This document shows positions 12,109-24,529 of a DNA stretch of 64,000 nt, piece by piece (within the stretch, counting starts at the first letter, position 1; each line of letters begins with the position of its first letter). Source of the DNA: Scatophagus argus (Eukaryota > Chordata > Actinopteri > Scatophagidae); the NCBI RefSeq assembly GCF_020382885.2, contig NC_058504.1, positions 13,341,019 through 13,405,018 of the forward strand, given 5' to 3'. The translations under genes and the position numbers were made by a program. Under the pieces are notes generated by a model. That model did no database searches. It had not been told where the DNA came from and saw only the letters and a list, made by a program, of their open reading frames with translations.

Positions 12109-13805
12109 CCAAGGTCGACGAGGTCTGATTCACCAGAAAGGGTGTGTGGATGTTTCACCTGAACCGCGTCACCTGCAGGAAGCAGGTCAAAGCAAAACCT
12201 AAAGAGCTAAGGTCCGAAAGAGCTGGGCGTTACAGGAGGGAGAGGGACCTTTAGAGGAGGAAAAAGTCCTGAAAGAGACAACACCTGAAGTGGAGAGTGC
12301 TCTGGTAACATGCTAAAGTTTTTATACACTGATACACTCGGGCTTTTTATTTCAGATTATTTACATTGTCAGAGTTTTAAATTGTGTTTTGCAGGTCTTT
12401 TATTACATAATTTGTTATTATTACTGATGGTTCACTGATGTTAAAAGGATCTTGCCGCAGTATTTCTATACCAGTGAAAGCTAAGGTGCCTGATGGCTTA
12501 AGCGATTCTCAGTGTAAATTGCTGTGTTTTTTTCTCATGTGTTTTTGTAACATATCTCATCACACACAGCTGTACCGCCTCTCCCTCCATGTAGCAATCG
12601 CCCCTCTTCCCTTTTCCCTTCTTCAGCTCCCACATCATCACTCCAGTGATGATATCTATGCAATTAACATTCTCCTTTAAGCTGTATGCTGCCAATCCAA
12701 GGTAAAAGGTTTTATTTGCGTTTCACATTCTCTCATCAGAAGATGCGACTTTGTCCGCAGATGGGATGATTTCCATGTATCCGAGCTGTGCATTTTAGAC
12801 CAAGTCAGGGCCAGTGTTATGACACAAGCCTTTCTGCCAAACTATGTATTCCCATGTGCCAATGAATAATTTATCATGTCAGTATATTAAGAGCCAATGT
12901 CACCCATTTTATTTTTATTCCCTCTATTTGAACACCAGGCCTGTACGAGTGCCTTCAACCTGAGAGTGAAATGACTCTGTGACTGGTGTTTTTACTACAA
13001 TGTGGCGGCTATACCTTACCTGTACTTTTATGTACTGTTTCTCACTTGGTTTTATTACAGTATAAATGTGACTTCCCAAGGTTTTGCATGTTTGTCTAAT
13101 GCACATATATCAACACGTAATTGCTGATGACCTGGGTGCATGTTATGAGTTTTTATACGAACATGTGAGAGCAAATTGTTCAGGGTTTTCTTGTGTATTT
13201 ATATTGACATTTAATGGACAGAGATCAATTATTCGATATTCTGTTTTCAGAATTCCGATCACTAGATGCTGGTGTTACTTTAAATTCAGTGAACACAAGC
13301 TAAATCTTACTGCATTTAATGTGCATGCTCACCTTTCAAGAAAATATGCACTTTATAATCCCACGACACACACTGTTCCCACTGCCTGAGCCAATGTCAC
13401 GCTGTAATATGATTAAAATGATTTTATTTTGTTGTGTCCACATCTCTATGCCTTATTGTGTTTCTTTCTTTTCTATGCTACTCACACTCTGTTGTCTACA
13501 CTTCTTTCTTGTTTCCAGAAAGCAGTATGAGTAAATATAAATGATTATGCTCAGTCCAGCTGTTTAGTTTTCTTGATTAAGTAATGCACCAGAGAAGAAG
13601 TGCTTCTGTTCAGAAACATTTTATCCACAAGAGAAAAGCACAGGGAAACGCAACCGGATCTTCATCACCCTTGTCTTTATGCTGACATTCACTGTAGTGA
13701 TGGTCATCTCAATATCAGTATGATGATAATTCACAAAAGAGCAAAGAGTAAGGGATACAGAAGAAAGTTTTACAAAACAACAGATGTGACAGTTGACACA
13801 TAAAT
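12109..13805. other. ssh3 3' region converging on mrpl18
   Basis: No conserved coding sequence. The interval must hold the 3' UTRs of two tail-to-tail genes: ssh3 on + and mrpl18 on -. An alternative ssh3 last-exon frame, rich in Pro/Arg (SPRRSPGQRRRSQGRRG), is open from 12065 to about 12202 but needs a different phase from the splice I prefer. A minus-strand AATAAA at about 13419 could end mrpl18. Confidence 0.5.
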
Positions 13806-14679
13806 TCATGTCCCAACATATTTCCTTCGAGGTTCACTAAGGATGATTCCTCCCTCTTTCATTGCTGTCCTAAACATCTGAATCTGTGAAAGAGACAGAA
13901 AAGATCAACATGAAGGAGGTGATGACTAGAAAACAACCCCAAATCGATTTTCTGACAGCAGCTGGTGCTGCATGTACTCACAGAGTCAGAGCGATATGAC
14001 CATGGAATCTCCGTGTAGACCATCCTGGTGATGCCAGCCTCCTGGCACCGACGAGCCAGCACCTCACCCACAGCCTGACACGCTGCTGCACAGTGCGTGG
14101 AAGCCAGCATCTTCTTCATTGTCCACTCCTTGGTTGAACAGGAAAGCACAGGGATCGAAGAGCTGCTGGAGAACACTTGTGCTGTCACATGTTTCTGGGT
14201 GCGAGAAAACTCCAACCTGAAGAAAAAAAAAAAATAAATAAAAATGAGAGACCAAAATGGTAAAAACAGAAGTGGGAGAGGCAGGAGGAATCAAACAAGA
14301 AGAAAAAATCTTTCTGCCAAGAACGACTGAAATACAGATGAAATTTTATCTGTTTAAAAAAATCAACTGATGAATAACGTTTTATATTATTATGTGCCCT
14401 TATCTTAAAAAAAGAGGAAAGATTGTGACATTTTATCAATAGTCACACAGACCTGTGGTAGTACTCCCGGTGAGGCCAGATCGTCTTCCAGCCCCGTTCC
14501 TTCACAGCCAGCGCCATCTGCTCAAGGTTCCGGGGGTTTCTGTTCACAAAGGTCGGGTTCACGGCTTCATTGTCATCTGCGCGGGGCCCCGGCTCAGGGG
14601 TTGCTTGACTAAAACACCGAGCTGAGACATAAGAAGGCACAATCGATGAAACAAAGGCACGAGCGAACAAGCTTATCAA
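13806..14679 (-). CDS. mrpl18: Mitochondrial ribosomal protein L18 (uL18m)
   Basis: Large-subunit protein of the mitochondrial ribosome, uL18 family, associated with 5S-type RNA binding. Three coding exons: 14453-14679, 13982-14216 and 13806-13883, giving 179 aa against 180 in human. The core VNRNPRNLEQMALAVKERGW, then EYYHRLEFSRTQKHVTAQ, CSTKEWTMKKMLASTHC, LARRCQEAGITRMVY and MKEGGIILSEPRRKY follows human MRPL18. With the ATG at 14679 the N-terminus (MISLFARAFVSSIVPSY) is an Arg/Ser-rich, acid-free mitochondrial presequence. A second possible start lies upstream: ATG at 14991, a 20-base exon ending in a GTGAGT donor at 14972, and an acceptor at 14608 (TTTTAG). This joins in phase and gives MALHMSRQATPEP with 162 aa. 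The first reading is preferred because of its presequence. Confidence 0.93.
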
Positions 14680-14971
14680 TCAATCTATGCTAGCACTGTC
14701 TACTGGTTAAGTAAGGCTATGAGCAGTATCTAGTACTTAGATGTAAGCTCAGCTGTTAAAGGAGATACCACTGCAATGAAGATAACTTACCTGTCTGATT
14801 TGCAGCCACAACAGGGCGGCATCGTTGAATTTGACTTAAGAACAGCCGTACACCGCGACTCGTTTCGCTCAAAGCCATCTCCACTAAATAAAGCTCAAGT
14901 CAATGTGCCAACAGCGTTAGTCCTTAAAGAGGCGAAAACATACTCGTTTACTCTATTTGCTAAGGACTCAC

Positions 14972-15018
14972 CGTGACATGTGGAGCGCCATCTTTGACAT
15001 TCAGACAACATCCGGTAA
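14972..15018 (-). promoter_or_regulatory. mrpl18: Probable mrpl18 promoter with YY1- and ETS-like motifs
   Basis: On the minus strand AAAGATGGCGCTCC contains AAGATGGCG, the YY1 core often found at starts of ribosomal and mitochondrial genes. Just upstream, ACCGGATGT resembles an ETS site. The candidate ATG at 14991 lies inside the YY1 motif, as in many mitochondrial genes. Confidence 0.5.
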
Positions 15019-16338
15019 ACTTGGTGCTACTTTAGAAGCAACACGGACAGGAACAAATACCAACGCTCCAAAAGATCCGTTTCCGTGTCTTCAATCAAAA
15101 GCTCTTTTTTTGTACATTTCTGTCCATTTACAGTAACTTTTGACGGTAAAATAAGTTGTTAAACAATTACTGTACTAAGAACAATTCTGAGTTACTTTTC
15201 TTTTTCAAGTTTTCTACGTATACTTCACTACATATCAGGGCTACTCTTCACTCTTCTGAGCTCCACTTATGTCAGCTACATCAATATGGGTTTCATGTTA
15301 ATGAATCAACAATATAACCTACATATACCAGGCTCCTACTTTTACTCGTGATATATTTAGCTGATAATACTGCACTTTTACTTAACTAAGACTATAAATG
15401 GCAAACTTTTTTGTATCGAGTCATTACTCCTTCAACTTAACACTCGAGTAAAAGGATTTGAATACTTCTTTCATCATTGGTAATGTGACAGATTAATCAT
15501 ACATACACACACAATAAATGGTGTGACTATGCAACAGCTAAGGTGGTTAGTTCAATTCATGATTTCCCACAGTATGATTACACAAGAAAATCATCTTTAA
15601 TTTCAGTTCAAATTTGGTGTATTTTGCAGTGCAAACTGGCAGAAAAAAAATAATGGCATGATAATATACAGTATGGTTCAATCAGAAGACTCAGCTGATA
15701 AACAAGGACTCAGTCCCAGTAAGGCACATGAAAAACATTTATGACCAATAAGTATTTGATGTGTGGTGTGCTTGGAAGACATGACAATGAGGGGAAGAAT
15801 CTTTGGCTCATGAAGATCAATCGGATGATTCTCGGCTATCGTTTGAAGAATCCTGCAAGACTGGTGCTAATTAAAGCACAACTCTACAATCAGACAATCC
15901 CTTAAACTGCAGAACAGATTCATTAATTTATGTGCTTTCCCTTTTCATAATTGAAATCTATAATTATGTTCATACAGTGAGAAGTAAACAGTTATCATTT
16001 TTGACTCACCAAAAGATTAAATAGATAGTGGCACACAACACTGAGAGTGAAAAGAAATTAGCAAGGAGACACAAAATCCTATTTTTTCATTTTATATAAT
16101 GTAATTGTAATTCATAATATGGGAACTTGTTCTTGTTCTGCCAATACAAAAATAACAGTCTATACCATTATGATCACCGTGCAAGTCAATTAAACCATTT
16201 CTTAGCCTACAGGAAACAGAATACCAACATTAAGATGCAGGAAGATGCAGGAACAGTCATTCTGATTCGGGTAGTGGTGGTCCAAGTATTCAGTAATATA
16301 CATAAGTTAACAAGCGTTTGGTAATATTAAGTAATATG
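15019..16338. other. mrpl18-tcirg1 intergenic and tcirg1 3' UTR
   Basis: No protein is recognised. The interval from about 15500 to 16338 is AT-rich and should be mostly tcirg1 3' UTR. A dispersed repeat occupies about 15175-15480 (separate entry). Confidence 0.5.
15175..15480 (+). repeat. TACTTTTACT-type dispersed repeat
   Basis: Contains CTCCTACTTTTACTCGTG, TGCACTTTTACTTAACTAAG and CACTCGAGTAAAAGGATTTG followed by AATACTTCTTTCATCATTGG, the usual order in a very common teleost repeat with ACTCAAGTAAA and ATACTTCTTCCACCACTG. Fragments of the same family are seen at 3300-3430, 35300-35470, 37385-37515 and 46745-46862. Confidence 0.5.
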
Positions 16339-19300
16339 TTATATGGGAGCTGAGGCACTGATCAGAGATGAGAAGGAAAAAGGGTTCAGCTTGTAGCCTG
16401 TTCCACTGTAGAACTTATTCTGGAACTCCACCCTGTAAGACACAAGCAAAGTCAACATGTAACAGCAAATACAAACAACAACACCCACTCAGTTTCTTTG
16501 CATCTCTTCACCAACAATCCCGTCCAGTTTACTCTACAGTGGACACAAAGCAAGGACAATCACTGTTGAGTTACTAATGATTTGATGCCATTTTGGATGG
16601 TACCACTTCCAGGCATTTGTGGAAAACAAATCCCTTTGACCAGTATTTTAATGGAGACACCACAGGTGAAAACGTTCTTTTTTTTTCATGCACTGGTCAA
16701 TTCTGTGATGCTGGGCCCATTATCTGTCTTGTTTAAAACTGTTTATTGTAGTTCAGATTTCAGTTCTCCTTACTTAATTAGATAATGCTTCTTTTTAAAC
16801 AATATTTTAGAAAACCAAAACAAACCAATCTTAAGTGTATGAATGAAAGTATGAAAGGTGGGGGCTGGGTGGGGTTTCAGGGTGATATCTTTTAGTTAAA
16901 CTCTTTGACATATTCACATGAGTGGGTTTAAAAAATTATATCGGCGAAAGAAGGAGGAGGGGGTTGGGGGTAAAAAAGGAAAAGCAGAAAGACAAATGAC
17001 TATTATTAAAGATGACTACTCTGCATTACCTGCGTTTTGAAATAACAACCTTTGTCACAAATGTCATGTGGCGATCATACTGAGCTAAACAGAAGTACTT
17101 TGAGGTGGCTTCACACACATCATTTAAAACTTATTAAATTAAAAACTTCTTTGAAATCTTGGTTAATCCAGTTTTTCTCAGTCCTGGTCCTGGAGACCTC
17201 CCCTAACCTGCATGTTTTCGACGTTTCCCTGCTTCAGCACACCTGATTCAAACAATAAATTCTTATCAAGCCTTTTCAGAGCATGATGATGAGTCGAAAC
17301 ATCTAAAATATGTGAGGCCAGGGATCCCCAGAACAAAGACTCACTGGGGATAATCACCCATGGCTCGTATCCACAACCTCAGACACAAGGGGCGAGTCAG
17401 GATGTTGTCGAGCTACCTGCTAAGGGAGGAATCACAGCTGGCTTCACACTATGACATTACAGCCTATAGGCAATCACCAGGGTTGGCTGCAGAGGCAGAT
17501 TTCAAACTAGTATCTAGTATCTGATCTTGGTAATTTATTTTTACAAAGACTGACAGCTCCATATGCGAGAAATTTCTGTTTAAAGATGCTCTCTATATTA
17601 ATCCTGCCTTGCAAGACATGAGCATGGTAGTCTAAAAGTAACCTGGACAATTTGCATAAACCTTCAAAAAACACCTTAATTAAGCAACTCTCTCCCCTAC
17701 CATCCTTACCAGTGTAGACGGAGTGCATGCAGGAAAGCCGAAAGTCCCTCCATAACCAATAGGATGGAGACGGTCAAGACAGCAAAAAAGGCGAAAATCA
17801 CAAACAGGACTACAGACCCCACGTAGCCCTGCCACTTCAGGGCATTACGCATCACCATCACCCACAACACCTCTGACAGCTCTGTGGAGACACAAATAAC
17901 CCACTGTGAGACACCCATCACTGCTCGGAAAAAATATATGGTGTGTGCATATGAATAACTGGCTGATAAAAGAATAGTATGAGTGTGTTAAAGAGGAAGT
18001 CTGAGTGTGTGAATCATGGGACTATGATGCTGTACATAGTGTGCGTGTGTGTGTGTGTGTGTGTGAGTAGGTCTGCCACTAACGTGCATGTGCCAAGCTG
18101 AGAGCCCAGAGTCGGAGGTAAGAGGCAGTGTTGGAGATGCAGCCCAGGCAGTATTCTATGGTGTGGATGGCCTGATGCATGAACACATCTGCTGCATCAA
18201 ACTCCTGCAGACAGGACAGTTTAAACATTTGCACCCGACTCACAACAGCACATCTGTAACTGGACTTCATGTATTTAGTTACACAAACTTATTTCTTACC
18301 TCCACTTCAGCAGCTTCTCCCTCGGTCTCCCCCTGACGGGTGTTGATGGAGCCCTCATCAGCCACCAGCGGACGCCTGTCTTCCTCCTGATGTTGCAGAG
18401 AATCAGAAATGTATCAGAAAATACATCCTACTCTGGAAAAAAGGTTTATGAAAAGAAAAAAAAAAAAGGTTTGGTCAAACGCAGACTCACCACTTGATGT
18501 CGTCTTCTCTTGAATGAGATATATTCACACGTGGGCTTCCCTAGCAGGAGGACTGGGACAGAACAAAGGGCCAGCACCACCAGGACCTTCTGCACCACCC
18601 CCTACATGTGAAGAGTTACAGGACCAGATATTAAGCTTTTAAGCAACACATGCTTTGTAGGCAAACACTTGTGCTTTTGTTCAAGCCGCTGTCAGTTACC
18701 ACAAATAGCATGTACTTTAACTTCTGCAAACCATTTACCTCAGAATGCCATGTTTATCTGAGGTGGTGTTAGGTTAGATTTCTACCCTCCAGATGTTCAC
18801 TGGTTTCAGTTCATTTTACTCATTACTCAATGAAAATGAGCTTGCAGAGACTCACAGATATTCACCTCACAGTGAGCATTTCATTGTCCTTTTGTCTTAT
18901 TACATTATTGTTGTTCAAAACATGACCAACATTTGCATTCTTATTGACTGTTAAAGTACTGATCATGAAGTCAGGTGCTGGTGTGTTTGTGACCGACTTT
19001 GACATTTAAGCTGTGAGAGTAATCTGCTGAACAACCCTTTGCTGACGAGCTACAGTCAGAGGATAAAACCAGGAGGACACAAAGAAAAAATGAAATATGG
19101 TGACTTTATCCATAAAAAAAAGCTGTTGCTGGCCAGCTGCTAGACTGTTTTGCCTGAGATGCTTTAACATGCCAAGTTTGGATAACTTTCAAAAATAACC
19201 AACATCAAATAAGCTTGAAATAAGATAGTGAAGACTAAATTTTCCCTGTGATGGGAGATAAAATAGGCACACATTTTAAGGATAATGAAACCAGACACAC

Positions 19301-22300
19301 CTGTCCTGTATAGAGCGGTGGGTTCTGAGGATTGTCTGTAAAGAGGAACATGTCTATGAAGTGGATAAGTATACTGGGAGCGGTTTTGGACTGGGCTGGG
19401 GCATAGGCGATCCACTTGAAGACCACCATGAACACCAGGTAGCCAAACAGACAGAGCATGAAGAACAGCTCAGGGATCAGCACAAAGAACACACTGCTTA
19501 TCTGACCAAAGTGCCTGGAGAAAACAATAACAACGAGGGAAAGCAGAGACAGGGAAACAAATTTACATGAAGGAGTATCGGAATAAATATGAACAGAATG
19601 TACCAAAAAAGTAAAACGTGATTACTTACCAATAGTTGAAGAACGACAAGCAGACTCCAAAAGTCATGTGAATGATACCGATGATGACCGACATCTTCAT
19701 CTTGTACGAGTTAAGGAAAGTTAGTTTGTTGTTGGACAGACTCCAGATCTGACAAAGAAAGGAGAAATAATTATGAAGGATGTGACAAGGTGACAGCTTG
19801 CAAGAAAATGGACCATAACAGAATGATGAAAGACTGCGTTGGCCATACCGGGTCAATGCCAAATGGATAGGGGCTGGTGAAAACACCAGGCACAACAGGA
19901 TCCATGGACAAGTACTGGTTCCCTGCCAGGACTGATGAACTAAAAGAAATAACACAACAGAAGGTAAAATGAACGAGAAACAAGGTGTGATGAAGTTGGG
20001 ATTAAATTAAAAAAAAAAGAGGTCAAGCTTGAAGGTATAAAATGCCCTTACTTCCATATGTTCTTCTCGAACATCGGGCCGACGTGCCACGCTGAGTTGA
20101 AGGTGGTGAGGCCTTTGCTGAAGCACTCGTTGTAAACGGCCCCCGTGTAGACAGAGAACAATCCCATCAGCAGAATCAGGTACCTTCCTCCAAAGATCAT
20201 CCGCCAGATCTGAAACATACCGATTTCATTTTAGTATTTAATGTGAAAGGTCAAAGACACTCTCTAACTTACATGTTTTTCTGAATCTTAAAGAACATAT
20301 ACAGACACAATAAAATATAGCTCCCTGTTGGGCAATGATCTCATCTATGTCATTTCATCAATTTCTTTGAAACATCAGTTAGGATGAGTATAAAGGACAA
20401 TACCTAAAAATTCAATATCATATGAATTAATTAATTAATATTTTAAGTTGGTAAAAAAAAAATCCAAAAAAACCTGACTTCATCAAACTCAATCTTCTTA
20501 AGAGGAGCATACAGTCATACAAGCAGTAATGAATAAAACGCAAAGAAAAAAAAGTATTGGCAAACACTCAAGTTTCAGTTCAATGTCAGTATTTTCAGTT
20601 TTAATTCTTAAATATTATCAATTTGTTTTTTTTTATTTTTTGCTATTTTAAAACAAAATGGATGGAGATTAGTCAAGGGATCTGAATCAGATTCAATAAG
20701 ATGACAGCAAATCCATCACTGCACAACTCTTATCGTTGTGTTGAGCTTGAGAGAGTGTGTGTGTGTGTGTGTGCACGTGTGTGGGCACTGTGAGCGATTA
20801 TCCTTTGAATTACCTCATTGTTGTTGTGCTTCAGTTTGGGGTCCTTCTCCTCAAGGACCATCCAGAGGGCCGCCAGCGTCATCAGTAAGCCGTGGCCCAC
20901 GTCCCCAAACATCACAGCAAACAGGAAGGGAAATGTAATTATGGTGTACACCGCTGCAGAAGCATTGAGAGAAAAGACTTGACTAAAGTTAAAGAAAAAA
21001 ACATGTGTGAAGCTGAATATGTTTGTTTAGTGGTGTGAAGCCACACCTGGATTGACCTCACGGTAGTTGGCCACTCCATAGGCATCGACAATGTTTTGAA
21101 AACCAGCTGTGAAAGAATTGAGGGGAAACAGGGTAGGTGGAGACGTGGAGGAAGGCAAGCGGTTGTAGAAGGAATCGACCCCACTGCCACTCTTCCTCTG
21201 AGGACGGAGAAGAGGGTTGGATAAAAACGGCACAAGTGACAAATGAGGCGGTTTGCTTATTTATGTCAAGTCTCCATTGTCTTACCCCTCCCTCTCTCAG
21301 AGCGCTCTGCAGCTCAGGGAGCTTAGCCGTGGGACACCAGGCCTCGGCGATCAGGCATTTGTCAGTGACGGAGGGGCTGCACAGATTCAGCACCATCTGG
21401 ACCGCCTTACACTTCTGCACTCGCACCTTCCACTGGGGCAGCGCAGCCACCGCCCGCATCAGCAGCTGCTGCAGGAAGGCCTCGGTCTGTGATAACACCT
21501 GAGGCAAAGGGAAGCGAGAGTGGGTGCATAAGCAACATGATTCAAAAAGCACAGAGCAGGAAAATAAAAAAAAACACAACATGTTCTTTGAAGACAACCA
21601 ACGTGACTGCGGTTTTTGTGCTTTCTATTGTTTTCAAGTGTGATACAGATAACACAAAAGAGAGGTTAAATCCTGGTGATAGAAATTACATTCTGTGACA
21701 TGCACTACACTTACTGATTTGATATCTTCAATTCTGCCTTGAAGTCCCTGGAGGACCTCCTCCCTGTCAGCTGCGCTCTCAGGGTATGCAAATGTCTGTG
21801 TGTGGAAGCTGTGGGGGGGGGGGGGGGAATAATCAAAAGATATTCAACCGCCTCCACAGATGCTGCAGTGTAGATATCTGCAATTCAAAAAAAAAACAAA
21901 AAACAAAACAAAACAAAAAACTGATTGACAGGTTTACCCACCAATCACATATCTTCTTGACTTTCTGTCCAATCTGATCTCCCCAGTAGGAAATTAGGAA
22001 GACTGTCCATTGCACCATTTCCCCCTGCGTATGAAGAAACATCAAACAGTTGCTCAAAAAAACAAACCATCAGAGACCATCCCTGTAACAGAAATAACCT
22101 TCACATCCATCTTTCAGCCATAATCCCCCCCCCCCACACCCAAGTTTTCCTGTTCATACCGTGCTCGGATGCTCAAGCCGATCCTCCATTTCTCTGAAAT
22201 CTACGATAATATAACCGCGACATGCCCGCCACAACAACCGTTCAAATGAGGGGACCTTCCAAGGATGGACCACTCCTGCCACAAAACTGAGACAGGAAGG

Positions 22301-23377
22301 TCGCAGGGCGAGGTGTGTTAAAGGTGAATAAAGACATAAAACTCATAATGAGCATTACAGGAAATCAGATCTACCTGAGGTGGACATCTTGGCGGTTATC
22401 AAACAGGCCTTGGCTTTCCAGTATAGGCGGCGGTGCCTGTGAGAAGGAGAAGAACATTAGGTTTGTTTGTTTTTTTAATAATTTTTTTTGCAGACATACA
22501 TTTGACGCACAGAAATTTTAAAAAAATCTAACCACCTGTGAGACTGTGAGAGAGTGTGTCCTGGTTAGGACACCCCGGTACTGACAGAGCTGGGTCAGCT
22601 GAGCCCGGAGGCTGTCTCTGTTCCTGGACACCTGGTGAGACACACGCATTTAAAAACCTCCCAAGCCAATAAGTTCAACCTCTATTGACTGAGTACTAAT
22701 GAGACTCTTCTTTGTTTCCTGATCTCAGCCTCATTTGAAGTGCTCACCTCTCTAAGCTCTCTGGCCAGCCTCTCGCTCTCCTCCTCTATGGTGATGAGTT
22801 CTCGGGGCTGAGGGGCCAGAGGTGTCGGGTATGGTGGAGGGAGTGGACCCTGCAAGGGTGGAGACAGGGAGCGACGGATCTCCTGTTCCAGGAAGGCTGA
22901 TGGGCACATAAAGAAGGTGAGAGAGGACAGAAACATGATTAACAGACAAAGAATATGGATGAAAATGTAGGTGGGGAACTTATAATACTTACTAAAAGTT
23001 TTCTCAAGTTCCTCACATCGTCTGACTTCACCAACAAACTTCCTCTGAAAGGCGTTTACATTCGGATTTAACTAAAACCAGAGGAGGACAGAAGAAGAGG
23101 GCAACAGGGTAACTCATTTTCATCTACAATCAGATTTAAAAATGCAGTAGAACCGACGTCACAGTCAGTTGTAAATAGATCGGTTGCTGTGGATAAATTA
23201 CTGAGATTCAAAACACTAATCATTTACAGTTGAAGAACTGCGTCTGGGCAAGTTACTCACATCTCTGAACTCAACCAGACCCAACTCTCCCAGCTCACTG
23301 ACACAATTGTAGGCTGAGCCGGACTGGAGGAAGAGCTGCACCAGACACACCTCCTCACTGCGAAACAAAGAGCCCAT
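16339..23377 (-). CDS. tcirg1: V-type proton ATPase subunit a3
   Basis: Subunit a of the V-ATPase Vo sector provides the proton half-channels; a3 serves lysosomes and osteoclast ruffled borders. Twenty coding exons in phase: 23261-23377, 22993-23071, 22748-22896, 22536-22631, 22375-22436, 22160-22286, 21942-22024, 21715-21808, 21286-21498, 21047-21197, 20814-20953, 20052-20209, 19849-19939, 19630-19748, 19301-19514, 18491-18601, 18300-18386, 18084-18204, 17710-17881 and 16339-16432; 825 aa (human 830). The start [19 protein letters not shown] is typical. Landmarks: [65 protein letters not shown] and [20 protein letters not shown]. The essential transmembrane Arg is in [20 protein letters not shown]. 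The C-terminus is [19 protein letters not shown]. The proline-rich insert at 22748-22896 ([19 protein letters not shown]) and linkage to ssh3 support a3 over a1, a2 or a4. A non-coding first exon ends at 24350. Confidence 0.96.
17165..17300 (+). repeat. Dispersed repeat in the last tcirg1 intron
   Basis: CTCAGTCCTGGTCCTGGAGA, CCTGCATGTTTTCGACGTTT and CACACCTGATTCAAACAATA, then GAGCATGATGATGAG, match a very common fish interspersed unit of unassigned class (perhaps a non-autonomous DNA element). It helps explain the 1.3 kb length of this intron. Confidence 0.5.
18041..18066. repeat. TG microsatellite
   Basis: About a dozen TG units in a tcirg1 intron. A similar tract lies at 20755-20772. Confidence 0.9.
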
Positions 23378-24349
23378 TGCTGCCTGCAAGACAACAAGGA
23401 AAGAAATTCAAATTAATAACATTTAAGTGAAGTTGAGGGAGGCAGCAAACAGTAAAAAGTTCAAAGAGGGCATCTGGACAATAATAGCCTCTCAGTGACG
23501 ATGCAGAAGCTTAGGGGTGGAAACAGTTGAAAAGGGAAGCGTCAGGTCCTCCTGACTGATGATCAGGCGGAATTTCCATTGTTGCACAGGCATGGTTTTG
23601 CTAATATTACAAGCATATTTTAAGTTCACCTCTTTTTTCTATTTGCAAGTAAAATCCCTCTGTAATACATTACAAAAACATTACTATATGCACACACCCA
23701 AGTGGCAGATCATTACTATTATTAATACCTTTATAAAATAAGAATGTTCAGTTTCCACTGAAACTTTTTTTGTTAGAGAAGAGTTGAATTACCTGGTCCT
23801 TGGAAGGTTAGATTAACCCCACTGATATGAATCGGAGTGGAGAAAATACCACAACCTCCAAAATGACCATGAAATTGAATCAACACGAAAACTGAGCAGA
23901 CTGTACTTGTATCTTGCAACAGCTAAATGTAACAAGTTATATAATTACATCATACACAATTGATAACAATGATAAAACAGGACGAGATGCATTTGGATAA
24001 ACACTGGACTGAGACATTTCTACAAGGGACTTTGGCATTTCCTCCAACAAACAATAATCATAGCAGTTTTACCTGCCCGTGATTCTGTCACTTGATTTTC
24101 ACTTATCATCGTCAGAAACAGGGCAAAGTTTCGTTTTCCGTGGCTTGACATGTCAATGAAACGAGGCTGAAAGATTACCATTAAACAAAATATGAAGCGC
24201 TAAAACATTAAAAAAAAGAATAGAGTTAAGTGAATAGGGGAAATCCACTGAGAAACAGACAGAGCACATGACAATAGGAGCCCGTGCACGGTCGAGAGAA
24301 ACCGCTTCGCATGAGCTAAAAAAATGACGCCAAACACTTGGTACCTCAC

Positions 24350-24460
24350 CTATGTGTCTCCTAGATTCCACTGGACTCCGACCTGCTGTCTCTCGGGAGG
24401 TCCAGCACCAAACCGACGGACAGACCGGTGACTGTTTACCGGGACAAACCAGACGTGTTT
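24350..24460 (-). other. tcirg1: tcirg1 5' untranslated exon
   Basis: The ATG exon has an acceptor (TTGCAG then GCAGCAATGGGC) just before its start codon, so a leader exon must exist upstream. The minus strand ends a plausible exon with GACACATAG then GTGAGGTACC at 24350. The 5' boundary is estimated. Confidence 0.5.
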
Positions 24461-24513
24461 ATGAGAAGTTTTAGATTTCAGCTCCCACTTCCCGTTTGTC
24501 ACGTTACCGCTGC

Positions 24514-24523
24514 CTCACGTGAC
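24514..24523 (-). promoter_or_regulatory. tcirg1: CLEAR-type E-box upstream of tcirg1
   Basis: The minus strand reads GTCACGTGAG, nine of ten matches to the CLEAR consensus GTCACGTGAC bound by TFEB/TFE3/MITF. It lies 50-170 bases upstream of the inferred leader exon. V-ATPase subunit genes are known members of the CLEAR lysosomal network. Site use is inferred. Confidence 0.6.
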
Positions 24524-24529
24524 AGTGAG

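Noticed and set aside
17300-17460. tRNA-like or SINE sequence in the tcirg1 last intron
   Set aside because: The resemblance is weak and no box A/box B pair is convincing.
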